The notes beneath the pieces were generated by a model. That model had not been told where the DNA came from and searched no databases. It saw only the letters and a list, made by a program, of their open reading frames with translations. 64,000 nt of DNA from Haliclystus octoradiatus (Eukaryota; Cnidaria; Staurozoa; Stauromedusae; Haliclystidae). The stretch's first letter is position 1, and each line of letters begins with the position of its first letter. The DNA is taken from positions 2,157,501 through 2,221,500 of the forward strand of contig OU744448.1 in assembly GCA_916610825.1 (NCBI GenBank), read 5' to 3'. This document shows, piece by piece, positions 33,311 to 48,435 of this stretch. The position numbers and the translations under genes were made by a program.

Positions 33311-36300
33311 ATGAAATTCGTAAAAGATCATAACATTTTTTATCCTGCGCGTTTCTAGCGATTCTAAGTTAAATACTAAAATTCATTCTGGATAAGTCTC
33401 CTTGCTCGCAGTATATCGTACGTTTTTGTGGAGGATAATTACCGATAGTAGATATCACTGTACTTTTCTAAAACATTGTGCTTTTCTTCAAACGTGGTTT
33501 CAGCTAGGCTGATGAAACATTTTCAGGAATTGGTCTTACATAAACTTGAACTAATTTAAACGCCTTTATCAGATGTAACTCAGAATCGCGAGAAGGAGTC
33601 TTCAAGCATATGTTAGGACTACACCAACGCCCTCTACTCTATCGACATATTCGAGGTTGATGGTCAGATAAATTATATTGATAAATAGAGGGCACTAATT
33701 TCATGTTATGGTAAATGTGAGCAATTTTTCGAAAAGAAGGGCAGGTATCCTCAATTTACCATCATCTGTCCATGAACAGATCGAGTTTGTCCCAGGTACC
33801 GGATAAATCACACCTGTCAAAATCGTCCAATTTCCATTCGTAGAAATCGCTAGGGTCATGGCTAGATCAGGGATATCTCAAGGACATTTTATGACTTTTT
33901 ATCGCTGTTTTTATCTGTATTAAATTCTGTTTTCAAGCAATTTGCAAAATTCTTTTTGCATCTGGTACCTTTGTACATGCAAATCTATCATGAAAAAAAT
34001 AAAAAAGTTATTCAACTTTTAAACTGAACTTTGTGTTCGTGGTTGTAAAAGTTTTCGTCAGACAGTGATCCTTTCCCTATATTATAGTATGTGACTATAT
34101 AGTCAGCTCAGTCAGCTTACTCAACATTCATGGAATTTCATGCAAACATTGAAACATGCGATGCAAATGACACATACATAATATAGTCATTAGAAAATAT
34201 GATAAAGATACGTTTTATATTATATTTAAACTCTTTTTGAATGATATAAAATTGAATAAAAATATTTCTTTGGGACATGAATATCTCCGTGGTTCCCTAT
34301 TCGTGATTCATTTTAAAAGATTTCAGCTGCTGACACCATGTCGTCGACGCTTAATTCATATATATCCTTCCAAAGATGGGTTCGCAATACAATAATGAAT
34401 GTATTTGGGAAACAGAGAAAAATGCATTTTTCCTGGAATATTTTTATTATTATGTTATTTCCTTTTTAGAACAATTAGCTGTAGTAATGTATATATACTT
34501 GCAACGCAGTACCACAAACCACAGGTCTATTCTTATCATTATTATTATTATGAAAAGAGTGCGTTCGAGAGTTCAAAAGAAAATGTAACTGTTTCGGGAG
34601 TGTTGAAATCCTCTTTAGGGATATACATTTCAGTCTAAAAAAAAGTAGAAATTGTATTTTTTAGGTCATATGTTGATCCGTCTCTCTGGAATCTATAAAA
34701 ATTACTACGTCCAATTTCAAAAATTTCAAAATGATCTGCTGACAGTGAATACACTCTGTTTAAACTGTCTATCTGTCGAGTGTTGTGGTGACATAAACCA
34801 TAGAGAGTAATGATGAATGTTGATGATAAATGTAGATTTAAATGAAGAACATATATGTTTACAGCATATATTCAAAGATTTTGAATTATTGCGTGTCAGT
34901 TTTCATGAGAAAAAGATATCCATAATTTACTGTAACAAATCAAATTCAGTCTGTTGACGTATTCCTTAAATAATAGATTTGAAACACCTTATTAATAAGT
35001 AAATTATAACAGCAAATAAAAATTGACTTGCTCAATGAAAATTTCTAAATGTTAACATGCAATGGTCATATACTAGGTAAACAATCAAGCTGTCAAACAA
35101 AAGCAGTCTCTATTGTGTTATGGTTGAATTTAGCCAATCAACAAGCAGTTCGATTGTTTAACAAGAAATTGACTTGTCGTCGGACATTTCGGGCACGGGC
35201 TATATTACAACAACATTTGCTGTACAGTAGGCGTTTTTCAGAGCAACTTATATAATACCACGTTGTTTTTGTGTGTATTGGTTTAATGCAAATTGGTATG
35301 CGCATCTGTAATTAATAATTTCTATATTCGATGTGATGAAATATCAGAGTATTGTTGTTAATAAGGAAGAGAAAACATCTGCCTTGATGGACTCTGTTAC
35401 TTTCTGTTCGTCGTGATACTTCCAAAAAAGTTTATTTAAATTGTTTAATCAACGAAGATTCCTGTTCTTGCATAGCAACAAGAGCAACATTCTTGATAAC
35501 ATGTGCATCAAGTCGACAATTATATGAAAAATATTATAACTGTGGGAAGAGTGGTTGATTTTAAATAATAGCAATGGTTTGTTGTGTTTTATTTTGCTGC
35601 AAAGAGATGTGATGGATTTTGACTTCAATGTAAGTTGAGCTATTATTTGATGTGTAAAATTGATTGACATTGCTTCTTATCGTTATGCTTTGTTGTGTTG
35701 TCACCTCGTGTTTTCTTTAGGACTATACTGTATTCCACAAATGACAAACCTATCTTACATCTCAATTTTAATTAACGTTGAATTATATTTAGTTTATTCA
35801 AAATATTGCTGAGCACTAACTGTTGCATATCTTTTTGAGTTTGCAGTAATAAAATTGAGCCTGTCTAAGTTGCAAAACCGTACGTTAGCTTTATTGCTAC
35901 GTTAACGATATTTTTATGAAAACAATAGCAATATATCACCTCTATTTTAATCGAAAATCTTATGATGACTATTAATACTTGCTGAATAACAGCTCAGACT
36001 TGTAATACACAGTAATATCTGGCGATAAACGACACTGAAACTGGATTGACCATATTTTGTTCTTATAAAGTATTGACCTTGATAATCTGCCTTACAGAAA
36101 ATAATGTAAATATGCAAAACAGGCGATATTTTCATCTTATCAGTGGCGGAAAATTTCACACAGAATGTGTGAAAAATAGTCAATTATATTGCTCCATTAC
36201 TGTATTTAAACCCTGGTAAAACTTAATAACATTTCCAGGCTTTTGTAAATTCTTCGTAAACTTTTATTCATTATTTTACCATATTTGCGTGACAGAAGAC

Positions 36301-38755
36301 TTTACATCTTAAATTACGTTCATATCAGTTCTGATTTAGCACTTTCTCGTTCTCGCTGACACGTGATGTTTTCATTTAGCTAGCAGTCCTAAGTCTAATT
36401 TTGTTTTATTTATATCTATGTTTATATATATTCACACAAAACGTGTTGATGTATATTGAAAAGTAGCGGCACTTTTTAAGTGGTTGACAACTTCTGAGTG
36501 TGTGATTTGACGTAATTGCTTGAGTATGATTTGTTCTTCAATGCCGGTATCACATCAAACGTAAAGCCGCTAACGTGGTTGTTTATGCTTCATCCCATCA
36601 CAAAAAAATAAATAAATAATAGTCGTAGATATTTTATAATGTTAAATTTTCGTAGTTTCTTTCTCCAGTAGAAAGACATCTCCTTACATTGAAAGTACAA
36701 TCCAGTTGAGAACAGCTGTAACGAAATTAAATGATTTAAAACCCTCCGTTTCAAAACACTACAAATTAATGTCACTCTATTTAAGTTTATTCATTTTTTT
36801 CCAACAAACTCTTGCATTTACAATTTTACAGCTAATGTTTGCATATTCTGTACAATAACTCGTATCTGATGTTTTTTTTAACCGTTTTAAAAACCTTCCG
36901 TCCTTCTGTTCAAGCTGCTTTTTCTGTTACAACAACATCAGCACGAGTGCTTTCAAACTGTTCAACATTGTAAATTAGAAATGCTTTCTTCGATTTTACA
37001 TTTCTTCGTATTTCTTGCTACAATTGCATCCATATATACAAATGCAAATTATTTGGCAATCTATCATATGAAGAATATCTTTTAGATCCAAATGAAATTA
37101 CAGGTTAAACATAATTATTTTAATTTTTTGTGTCATCGTCGAGTGGACAATTGCCAAAAGAGGTTCATGTCATGTCTCTAACAAAACAAGTGAAAGCAGC
37201 TGGCTACATCATAATTCTATACTCTATCAATCTACAAATGTTTTAGTTGACAAAACGAATAAAAATCTTTAACAGTTTTATGTTTTGTTTTTACGTGCGA
37301 AGATTTTATTTAGAAAGTTCACGTTGCCACGGCAACAGCTTCATCAATTCTGATTCTACTCGGTTTGTGTCTGACGTGCTACCGTATCACGCTGTTTTTC
37401 ACTGTTTTCATATAAAATATTATCGTCTAACGCTTATAATATCTTATAAAGTATTCAATTAGTCTTATTTTCTATTAGAGTTTATAATTTTTACAATAAA
37501 CCTACTGTATGCAACTTGGAAATGAAGGCCACAAGCTTACAACAAGTACAAACAAAAAATATTAAAAAAACCTGCTTACTATCAAGATTGACATTAAATC
37601 AACCTCAACTCTTCCATATTGATGATTAGTACAATTATTAAAATGCAATATACTAAATCATACATTTTCGTTTGCCTGATAGCTATCAAGATCTCATGAG
37701 ATATGTTTCAAGTCATCTAATATCAGGATATCCAGATCTTAATCTAATTATTTCTAACTAGATATCCTGTTTTGATAGGCTTTATGATAACAGTTCTCCA
37801 AATAAAATTAATAAAATGTTCAAGCAGCTGCATGAATATTTTTAACAATTGGTTCTAACAAATGTTGAACACTGATAAAGATGGAAAATATCTCCTTTGT
37901 AATTATAATACTTTTTTATTAAATGATACATCAAAGAATACAACAAAATAATTTACTCTTCTCTCTTGTTGCTATCATTTGAACTTCAAAATATTTTGCA
38001 AAGAAACTAACTGATCAAATGAAAGATAATAATATATAAAAAATTAATCAGCTATATAGTATATACTGTGTTAACATACGTGCCTACCCTAACGTGCATA
38101 CATTTATTTGTGGTTTTCAGACCTAACAAATATATACACAATCTTCTCAAATAAGAAACCAAGCAATATGCTATAATACTGAATATTTCTGTAGCTTTGA
38201 AACTAGGACAAAGATAATATTCTGATTAAAACCAAAACATGGGTAAAATCACATTGAATTTGTTTGTTCTTCCGTATCTCATATTACGCACTGCCACTAT
38301 TGAAAAATAAATTTGCTTTCAGCAACATAAAACAATATCCAGTTAATATCGGCCTATTGATGTTTTAAATCTCATTTGAACAGCAGTCTGGTTAAATTTA
38401 AAACATCCGAATATTTACAAACTTTTCACTTTTGTTCAAAATCTGTTTAAATCACTTGGCCTTAAAATTATCACAAAAATGATTACTGTATAAGCTTTGC
38501 AAGACTGTTGAGATTTTAATGCATATAAGTTTCTAATCTTGATCTAGCCTATCTAATCCAAGATATTAAAGAACAATTGAATATTACCCTACTGTTTTCT
38601 ATCCGTAATTTGGACTGTGTCCGGATTCTAGATCGCCATAAAAGTTTCTTAAATGTTAAAGTATTTTATCAGACTACAAAAAGTTTCTTAAATCTTGGAC
38701 AAAATTGCCTGGCGACTGCTGCGTTGAGAATATGGTTATGACAAGATGAGCCGCT
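33311..38755. other. Intergenic region, nothing supported
   Basis: AT-rich, relatively poor in the repeats that crowd the introns. The missing first exon and promoter of the PDE2A-like gene should be here or in 38756-39767, but no exon could be supported. Short ORFs at 34376-34588 and 35049-35255 were judged too weak. Confidence 0.4.
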
Positions 38756-38904
38756 CAGAGGCCCGTTATATGCAGGTGGCCTTTATACACAGGTCTAATT
38801 CAATAGAAATTTATTTTAATGATAACGAAATATTGCCAATCATGTCTCTTTTATCGCTGTCATTTATCTCAAATTTAATAAGTAAGAATTTATAATCTAT
38901 TGTA

Positions 38905-39395
38905 AGCAAGCATCCTGATGACATAAACATTGTGCTACCTTTCAAGGATCAAGTTTCTGCTAATTCCATCAAGCGTCAGTTATCTGATTTAAGTACAAAA
39001 ATTGGGAAAAATTTTAGGCCAGTATTTACAAGTAGGAAAATACAAAATGATATACATGTATGTGAACAAAAACCGGTTCTCTTGTCTCGTCAATGTGTTG
39101 TATATAGTTTCAAGTGTGATTCGTGTGAAGCGAATTATGTTGGATATAGCCTACCTGCTGACATTGTATCAACGCATTGACGAGCACAAGAGAAAAGGGT
39201 CTGCTGTTTAAGCACATGTAAATCAGCAACACAGAAAATCCGTTTCTTAAAACAATTTTAAAGTTCTAAAAAACGCAAAGACAAGTTTGACTGCTTAATT
39301 TACGAAATGCTTGCAATCAAGCCAATCAAGCCAAACCTCAACACTCAGTCGGACTCAATCAAATCTTTTCATTTCCCAGCAGCATATTGAAAAGC
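38905..39395 (+). mobile_element. Penelope-like element, C-terminal GIY-YIG fragment
   Basis: Reads LPFKDQVSANSIKRQLSDLS, FRPVFTSRKIQNDI and then VVYSFKCDSCEANYVGYS, RIDEHKRKGSAV and YEMLAIKPIKPNLN. The CVVYSFKC...YVGY block with a following RxxEHK is the GIY-YIG endonuclease of Penelope-like retroelements. The reverse transcriptase part is absent and the frame is broken, so it is a fossil. Confidence 0.75.
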
Positions 39396-39767
39396 TTATC
39401 TTTGTGAAATAAGCTATTGTTATCTAACGCATCCCATTCTAACATTTTTAAACTCATGTATTTTAAATAAGTTTTCTTTTTAAATAAATTTCTGAAGATG
39501 ACATTTAAGCAATGTCAAAAGCTCAGCCAAATGTCTATTTTATCGCTTAGTTTTATTACACAAGAATTTGTTAATCAGAAAAAGTTTACATGATGGATCA
39601 CCCCCAAAAATTTAGAAGGAAAAATTGTTTGGTCCTATTGTCATGCATCTAAAGTCGGCTATACTAAATGCAATAGGGATTATTAGGAAAGCAGGCCTAG
39701 TTATTTTCCTCAGTGAATGACTAATCTATGCATACATTAACTGTATTGTCTCATGTTTGTATTTTAG

Positions 39768-42700
39768 GTGATACTTGGTTTGAGGCTGAGTAAGTCTCTT
39801 GATGAGCTTGCTATTGGTTTGAAATCATGTGTAAAGTCAGCGTTGAATAAAAATGCTGTGAGTAATTTTGTAGAGGACTGTATTTATTGAGAAATAGTTC
39901 AGACTTAAACAAAGCTGACACCAAAACCATGAAAATGAGTGAGAAATTTCATGGAATTTTTCCCTTTTAAATATCGAGAATATGAATGTTTCTATTGTTT
40001 TCAAATTTTCGATTGCTTAAAAAAAATTTCTTTTCACATTTTTTACATTTTCATGGCATTTTTCATGATTTTGGTGTTGGTAGTGATTTAACCTCAATGT
40101 TCCTCTTGCTAAACTTATATAATTTGTATGCACCCTTCAACGCAGTCAATATATCAGTTGCTTGTAATACTTTCTGGAGAGAACTCAACCATAAATTTAA
40201 GGCTTAAAGGTGCAGTAATTGTCCATATAGTGTAACCTGCTTAAGTGCAAGTCAAAATTGCCAACGGCTTTTGTTGCATTTATCCAAAATTGTTTACCAA
40301 GGACTTGACTAGAAAATTGTTTAACGGGCTTCAAAGCCAGGTTGCAGATCAGCGGGAATTTCACTCATCCAAATTGCACATAAGTGGGTTACACTGTAGG
40401 CCTACTAAAACCAAGCGTCTCAAGTTTTTGTGCAGTTGAGAAATCTTTTGTTGACAGTAAATTCTTAACAAATTTTCTCTAAGCAATCAAACTCGTTTAT
40501 TAAAAAAGGATAAAAATAATGCATTAATCTCCTTTTTATTTTAAATAATAATTACTAAGAGATGATGTACATTTCTCTGGAGGAGGGGGTGGACACTAGC
40601 TGTTTCCCTGTTCCACTTAGTTACCAAAACAACCTGCTCGCTCACTATCATCTAATTGATACTAACTTATAATCAGTGTCTAAGATTGGGCCTATCAATT
40701 AGAACTATTTCCATTTTTATCTTAATTTGATCTAGACTTATTAAAATCTCTGATTTTAGGATGATGACCATTGTCAGACCCTACTTATATTTTAATGATC
40801 CAACCTTTATCTTCTCTTAACGAGATTTGGCGTAAATCTCCCCTTTTGATGGCCCAGTTGACCAAACAAAAAAATTACAGATCAGAATAAAATCACGCTG
40901 TCGTAATTTTTAGACTAAAATACTATGATTACATCATATATCAAATTAACATATTAAAGGAAAAAGAAAAATTTATTTTAAAAAAGTTAAACAAATTAAC
41001 ATATTAACATAATTTCCCCACTTAAAATAAACAAGCACTTGAGATCTGAGTTCTTCTTAAATGTTTCTCATGCATGTTATATAAATTAGGCAAATAGTAT
41101 CTAGGAGCAGTTCGAGCTAGCACTTATAAAATACCTTTACTGAAAATCTCACAACATTTACCTAAATTTACTGTTTCAAATAATATGCAAATATAACAGG
41201 GAAAAATATACTTAGGCCTACAACAGATTCGAGGCAACATACTTACAATGCAAACTGAAGAGAAATTACAAGAAAATTCCTATTTCAAGTTAGGTGTCAA
41301 ATGTTTGAGTTTGTTTTTAATGTCCCTTGTGGGTTGTATGGATAACTGGAGCGCTATGTAATTAACTGAAAATCTGTAATTGTTTGTAATGTGTTTGTTT
41401 GATCTAGCTGAACACTGTTGTATACTTACGAAATCCTTTCAAATTGCATTTATGCGAATATGATGATAATTCTGGTAAAAATGAAAGATTACGCAATTTG
41501 GATCATTGGTAGGTCAAATGAAATGTTTTAATCTTATCCTTTTGTGTGTCTATAGTCACTAACGACATCAAAACCATGTTGTGAAAACACCATAAAAATG
41601 TAGAAAAATATCATAAATTTTTAAATTTATGAAAAATTTGAAAACTATAAACGCAATATTCATAGTATGAAAATGCCATGAAAACGCCATGAAATTTCAC
41701 TCTTTTCCATTGTTTTTGTGTCAGTAGTACTATATAGCATCCTTCAACAATGAAGTGAATGACGATAGAAAATCTCTATGAATATATGTCAGTATACCAG
41801 TGTTTGAATCAAATGTGAAACATTTTCCAAGTTTTGCTAGATGTTGTTTTTGCTGATTTTAAAAGATAACTTAGGACTGATGTGCAGGCCAGTTACACAT
41901 CTACACTATATAGCCTAGACGCTTTATATATTATATGCACTGATTTGCAATTATAGGTGTCAATCTAATGGCAATACAACTCATTCTAAAGAAAACACCT
42001 CAACGATACAAAATCTAGGTGCGGGCTCAAAAGACAATCATACTGGTATGTAATAATAATATGTTGCAAACATTTTTTAATCTTGTGTTTCATTCGTTCC
42101 TAGTACCATTAGGAACCTGTTTTAGTTGACCTCGTTAGGGTGAGCTATATGATACAACTTGGTCGTGTTTCAATATTTTTTTTTATTTCAACAACTTTGA
42201 TTGGTCATGTCTGCTATGGCTTGTGGTGTCGTGTTGCAAACAGCACTGTGATTGGCTGAGCAAATCATTTGGAACAATAGCCAAAGCACGCAAGCTGGAG
42301 CAGCAAACCGTGGCTTGTTGAACAAACAAAATGTTGTTGAGGCCGCAAGATGTGCGAGTATGAAATGTCTGACTTATTTATTATTAATTACGTCTGACTG
42401 GGTGAGGTCCATGCAGGTTCGACTCCTGGTAGGGTGGTTTGATAACATGACATATTATCTTATGACATGTCATATTATTGTCTATATTATTGACATAACT
42501 TACTATCATTATTTATGTTCCAAAATGTTTATAACTTTACGTTGCGCATGCATTGCTTCATACCAATACAAATAAAAGCAGCGATAGAAAATGTTCTTCA
42601 GTTACCCAACTGATCTAGCAACAACCCTTTATTGTTAATAAATTAGAGTTGTATGATCTAATTTTCCAAAATTAACACATTGTTTAATCTTTCTGCAGTG

Positions 42701-45314
42701 TATTGTTGGTCGACATGGGATTCCATGGCAGATACTCCTATTTCATCAGTGCTGGTAAGCATGAACATAAATACAGTGAAGGAATAAAATATTCAAAATA
42801 ATACAGTTAAACATGTTATAACGGTCACCTCTATGCAGTGGCCACCTGTCTATAGTGGTCATTATATCTTATACAGTCAAACATGTTATAACTGTCACCT
42901 CTATGCAGTGGCCACCTGTCTATAGTGGTCATTATATCTTATACAGTCAAACATGTTATAATGGTCACCTCTATGCAGTGGCCACCTGTATATAGTGGTC
43001 ATTATATCTTATACAGTCAAACATGTTATAACTGTCACCTCTATGCAATTGCCATCTGTCTATAGTGGTCATTATATCTTATACAGTCGAACATGTTATA
43101 ACGGTCACCTCTATGCAGTGGCCACCTGTCTATAGTGGTCATTAAATCTTATACAGTCAAACATGTTATAGCGGTCACCTCTGTGTAGTGGCCACCTGTA
43201 TATAGTGGTCATTATATCTTATAAAGTCAAACATGTTATAACGGTCACCTCTATGCAGTGGCCATCTATATATGATGGTACATGATATCTGTTAGTATAT
43301 GTTTCATGGTTGCCAAAAAAGTATAATTTGCATTCTATTATTACAGTAGTATTGTTTATAGCATGCACGTAGACCCAAATCTTTTTTGTGGATTAGTAGT
43401 ATTCTGCATAGTATTGACAGAAAGTCTGCATAAACACTCTCCCAGATATATGTTATAATTAACATGTGTGCTCTAACGAGAAATCAGATACTTTCCTCTC
43501 TCAAAAAGTGCCATTACTTTACCACTGAAGTATCAGTAGCTTACACAAAACATTATAAATATTGTTGAAATATGTATGGTATTAATATTGAAATGCTGTT
43601 TACATCATTATTTTTCAGATTACTACAAATGTAAAAAGTCAATTAGATTCGTTGAAGACTCTATCAGAACAGGTATATGCACACCCTTGCAAATATACAC
43701 TTTCTGTGACAATCAACCTTATTGAATCGAACCAAAGCTTCAGAACAGTATAGTTTTCAAAATTACAATCAGTTGCATAACCAAAATTATTTTTTGGTTT
43801 CAAATACAAGTCATCTTTACTCAACAGTATCCATTTTCAATCTTACAGTAAAGGATATATACCCATCCAAATTTAACATACTATATACTCCCTAGTCTGA
43901 AATCTCAAAAAACGGGGCATTAATACATTATGCCCCAGTGTCTCAACTCCCCATAATGCGCATGCCCATGACTTCCACTATTCGTCTATTGAACTAACAC
44001 TGTATATAAGACCACCTGTCAATAGTGGTCAAGTCAATTTATCTAGATTTAATTGGTGGATGTTATATTCATATAGATTTATTTATATCATGTTATGCGA
44101 AACACAGAGTAACTGAGTAAACCCGTGGTCTTTGATCTACCATTTATATTGCTCTGCTTTTAGAATTGATGTTTTGCATACAATTACTTTATATTTACAT
44201 GATATATTTTATGTTTTACTGTATTATCTTTCAAACTTTTAATCTGTGTGTTTTCGCTACATTAGATTGTTCTTGCGTACAACTGCGTTGTTTTATCTGT
44301 AATGAACCTTGAAAAACAAAAGATCATAGAAACGATAGGTGAGTGTGGTACAGTGAACATCACAATCAACCAAGAAACACTCTTTCTAATAGTAACCTGT
44401 GTGCAGGCAGAAGTTTTCGTTGCATAGTCCGTCTGGGTATTAGCGCTGAGTTTAGCGTAGTGATTGTTCTTTCCACTACAACGTTTTTGGTAGCCTACAG
44501 TTAAATCTGTTACAGCAGTCAACTCTATAAAGTAGCCACTAGTCTATAGTGATCACTCTTGGTGTGTCTAGATTAGTATTTTGCTATTGAGTTAACCATG
44601 TATACAAAGGTCACTTGTCTACAGTGGTCAATTTGTCTATTGTCCAACTTTCATAGCTGACTGTTATATCCAGGTTTCACTGTAGTCTGTTTTAATTGGC
44701 TAATTTAATATTGGAATAGACTTTATAGTAACAAGACAATTGACTGGTATTTTAAAATAATTAAAATTGAGTAGTGACCGGAAACTACACTGTAAATATT
44801 TATTTGATAAGAATTCATTACAAACATGTAGTATGCAATACTCGGCGCCAATGCCCCATTAGTTTGTTCAACTAATTTGAGCTTTCTTTAAAGGCATAAA
44901 ATTGACCATTGTTTCTTGCGGGTTCAAACTTGAAAATTAAATGAGCTCATTTCTCAAGCAACAAGTAGCGGGAATCACGCACCATATTCGAAGACCAAGC
45001 ACAAAGGCTGCCGGTCAATTTTATACCAAGACTTCTTAAATTTCTTAAAATCATCATCATCATCATTAACTTGATATATCATACTGCATTGATATTGGGT
45101 ATTGTAATTTGCAAAATAAAATCTTTTCAGAATGATATGTAAGCATCATTGGAAATAACACCTAATCAGTGACCATTTGAGCACATTTGACCAGTGAACA
45201 CTTGTGAACTATTACACGTTTTCTCAATTGTTATAATAATTTACTTTGCTTCTTATTTCAGCATCACTACTCAGTCATGACGTATATAGCCTGTCGCAAG
45301 CTCTAATCACCAAG
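39768..45314 (+). CDS. PDE2A: PDE2A N-terminal region, exons 1-7 of those seen
   Basis: Exons 39768-39857 to 45262-45314. [20 protein letters not shown] then [19 protein letters not shown] corresponds to human [29 protein letters not shown]. The next exons ([42 protein letters not shown]) are poorly conserved; they join in phase and lead into [18 protein letters not shown], which matches human LCGELYDLDASSLQLKVLQ. An in-frame stop just before 39768 shows that an earlier exon must supply the start. Small exons in this stretch are less certain than the rest. Confidence 0.75.
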
Positions 45315-48300
45315 GTATAGTTTGGGTAGAACACTTACACTTTTTTCAGTGAGAGCACTGTTACTATGCTTAGTATATATCAATATGCACTGCATTACCA
45401 ACATCAAAACAATTAAAATGCCATGAAAGTGTTGTGAAAACACCATACAAATGTAAAAATGTAAAATATGTGTGACGTACAGCTTAACTATATGTAACCT
45501 GAGTATGTGTAACTTGATATGAGCGACCGTGACTGTTATTATCGTAATATGTAATGTAACCTATGTTTTAGTTTATTCCCCTCGTGACAACTTTATGAAT
45601 ATGTTTTACTGAATTATACTGTATACTATCAATCTATCAGCCTGATTGTGACACCATAAGGGTTCGACAAAAGTGGGGATCCTGGGATCCTAGATCCCGG
45701 AAGGCTAGACAAAATTCAGAAGAAAATTGATGTTTTTAATGATTTTTTGGTCAAACCTCAAAAAGAAGAAAAAGTTGAAATGCCTCTAGGATCCCAGAAG
45801 GCTGAACCTTTTGTCGAACCCTGGACACCTTGAAAAGTTTGAAAACCATGAAATTTCACACTTTTATTACCTACTGTTAAATGCAATATTGATTCTACCT
45901 ACAATATTTTAACATTTATTTTAGTTGATGGCTCTTGTACAGGCAGATTCTGGAACAGTGTTAGTCATGGATGACACATCTGAAGAAATACATACTCGAG
46001 TAAGGATTAAACGATAGCATCAGATTGTTTAAGGAGGATGATTTTAGCTAGGATGATAAAAGATACTTATATACAGTGAAACCTGTATATAACAGCCAGC
46101 TACTAGAAGTAGATAAATTGACCACTATAGACAGTGTGGCCTTTATAGACAGGTTTGATTCAATCAAAAAAATACTATTTTAGACATTGCAAGAGTAACC
46201 ACTATAGACAGGTGGACGCTGTATAGAGGTGACCGCTATAACAGGTTTGACTGTATACTAATCAGGCTGTTACAAATTGACGGATTGGTGAAATCTTGTT
46301 AACGACTAGCACATATTCTCAAGGTTTACTATTATTATTAACATCTGATCTTTTTTAAATTCCCAGTGTTATATTTTCAACTTGTTTTTATTTCAAATTT
46401 ATGTCACCCTGTCACAAAATATGTTACTGTTCAAAACTTTTCACAATAATTCTTCATAATCTCTTAATTTTTTGACACTGGTCGTGTAAGGTTTTTATTA
46501 ATTTCGTACTGGTTGTTCTTTCCGCTAAAACTTTTTTGGACCTAGTATGCTGTGATTGGCTGATGAAATATATGAACAATTGGCAATTATTTTGTAAATG
46601 AAAATTGAGTAATGACAGGAGATCACACTACCTACATATTTATTTCATGTGAATTCAGCACAAATACTTAGTACGCGATATACGTTGCCAATACAAAAGA
46701 AAAGTATGTCTGCACGCAGGCTACGTATCTTGGGGTTTTGAATCTTGTATATCAACAATATTAGATATATTGATTACGATTGTTAGCCTACACTGTAATT
46801 TACTTGTTTATTTCTGTTTTAAGGTGTGTGGTGATTCATTACTTGATGAAGAAATACGATTTGAGGTTAGTTAATTATATATTAGTTTAATAATAGTAAT
46901 CTTTATTTATATAGCGCGTCTTCCAAAAGGCTCAAATGAGCTTTTATCAAATATCAAAAACCATAAAATATTGGTAACGTATATTCCTAACAATTAGAAC
47001 TTAATAGGTTTTCTAGTAATACTGTAATAACAATTTCTATGTTGCTAAATTCATTTCAATAGAACATGCAAACAAAGCTAATGTATAGGTCACTATTGCA
47101 ATGTTCAAAATCCACCTCTATTCATCAATTACCTGTCTATAGTGGCTATTGCAATGCTTAAAATTCACCTCTATTCATCAGTCACCTGTCTATAGTGGTC
47201 ACTTCAAACATGTTCATCATTGCAATATTCTATTGTACCCTGTAGATAGAGACCACTTGACCATAATGGTCAATTTCTTGGAACTTTATAGCTGACTGTT
47301 ATAGGTATGCATGTATCATACTGTATCTGCATGTTATTGCATGTATAGCTTTCAGAATAAATTTCAAAAGCTTCTATTCCAGTTGGTGTAAACTTTCAAT
47401 TTCCTTAAATTTGAATTCAGAAGTGTCCAAGTGAATTTCAAAATTTTCAATTCAATCTCAAGTTTACATGTGTTGTGCTGTGCAGTATTTTGTTCAGATG
47501 CGAGTTGAGCCATTTTATAAATTTGGTGACAATTGTCGTCATTTCATTACAGTTTTACAGAAAACTTATCAGATTACTAATGATTTTCAGCAGTTTTGTT
47601 TTAATGATGGTATATGTGCAATGCCAAATACTATGTTTCCCAAAAATAATGAGTAAGTTTGACGATGTTGAACAACGAAAAATATGCTTAGAGGATATGG
47701 CTCCGCAATCCTTGTGTCAAAAATAGAAATTTTTAATTAAAAATTTGTTACGCTTCAAATTTGGAAGCCAAACTTGTTTTGATAAAATATAGAGTAGTTC
47801 TTCTCGTATACATTGTTGGGCTCTTCACATTACGGTCAACTATTTTAAAATTCATTTCTATCCAAACCCCCCCCCCATTTAAAGGTAGGCCTATACAATA
47901 TTGATGTAGGCTATTGTATGTAGTTAACTGAATGTGTGTTTATAATTAATTTAAAATTACTATTACATTACAGCTTTGTAATAGTGGTTTTATGTACTTA
48001 TATTCACAACCCAAAATTCGAAGTTTCACAAAAGCTGATATTCAGGTATGTAAATATCAAAATCATCTAATTTAATCATCTATCTGATTTTGACTGAATG
48101 ACCTCGAGACTGTTATCCTCTGTCATTATATTATCTCATTCGATATACCTCATTTTTAAATTGTAAATCTAATTCGCAATCAAACCCTTGTTAAATAATT
48201 ACTGATAACTGCCAATTGGAATTTGAAGTAGAGCCGTAGTGCAGTTGTTACGACGTTGGACCTTAGCCTGCAGGCTGGGCTCAATCCCTCGCAGAATAAC

Positions 48301-48403
48301 TATTGGTTGGTGTCAGGAAGGTCATCCGGCCATTAAATTCACACATGCTTCAAAAATTACTAATCAACTAACCAACTAATCAACTAATCAACTAACCAAC
48401 TAA

Positions 48404-48435
<32 letters not shown>

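Noticed and set aside
34376-34588. ORF starting MGSQYNNECI, considered as a myristoylated PDE2A N-terminus
   Set aside because: No phase-0 donor after a plausible peptide; the frame runs into low-complexity AT-rich sequence.
35049-35255. Arg-rich ORF (QQAVRLFNKKLTCRRTFRAR) considered as a first PDE2A exon or small gene
   Set aside because: No suitable donor in the right phase, no match to PDE2A N-termini and no supporting signals.
47468-47656. ORF with acceptor GTGCAG at 47485 reading [16 protein letters not shown], considered as a PDE2A exon
   Set aside because: Exon 46824-46865 joins 47974-48045 in phase and matches human GAF-A without it; the peptide has no counterpart in PDE2A.
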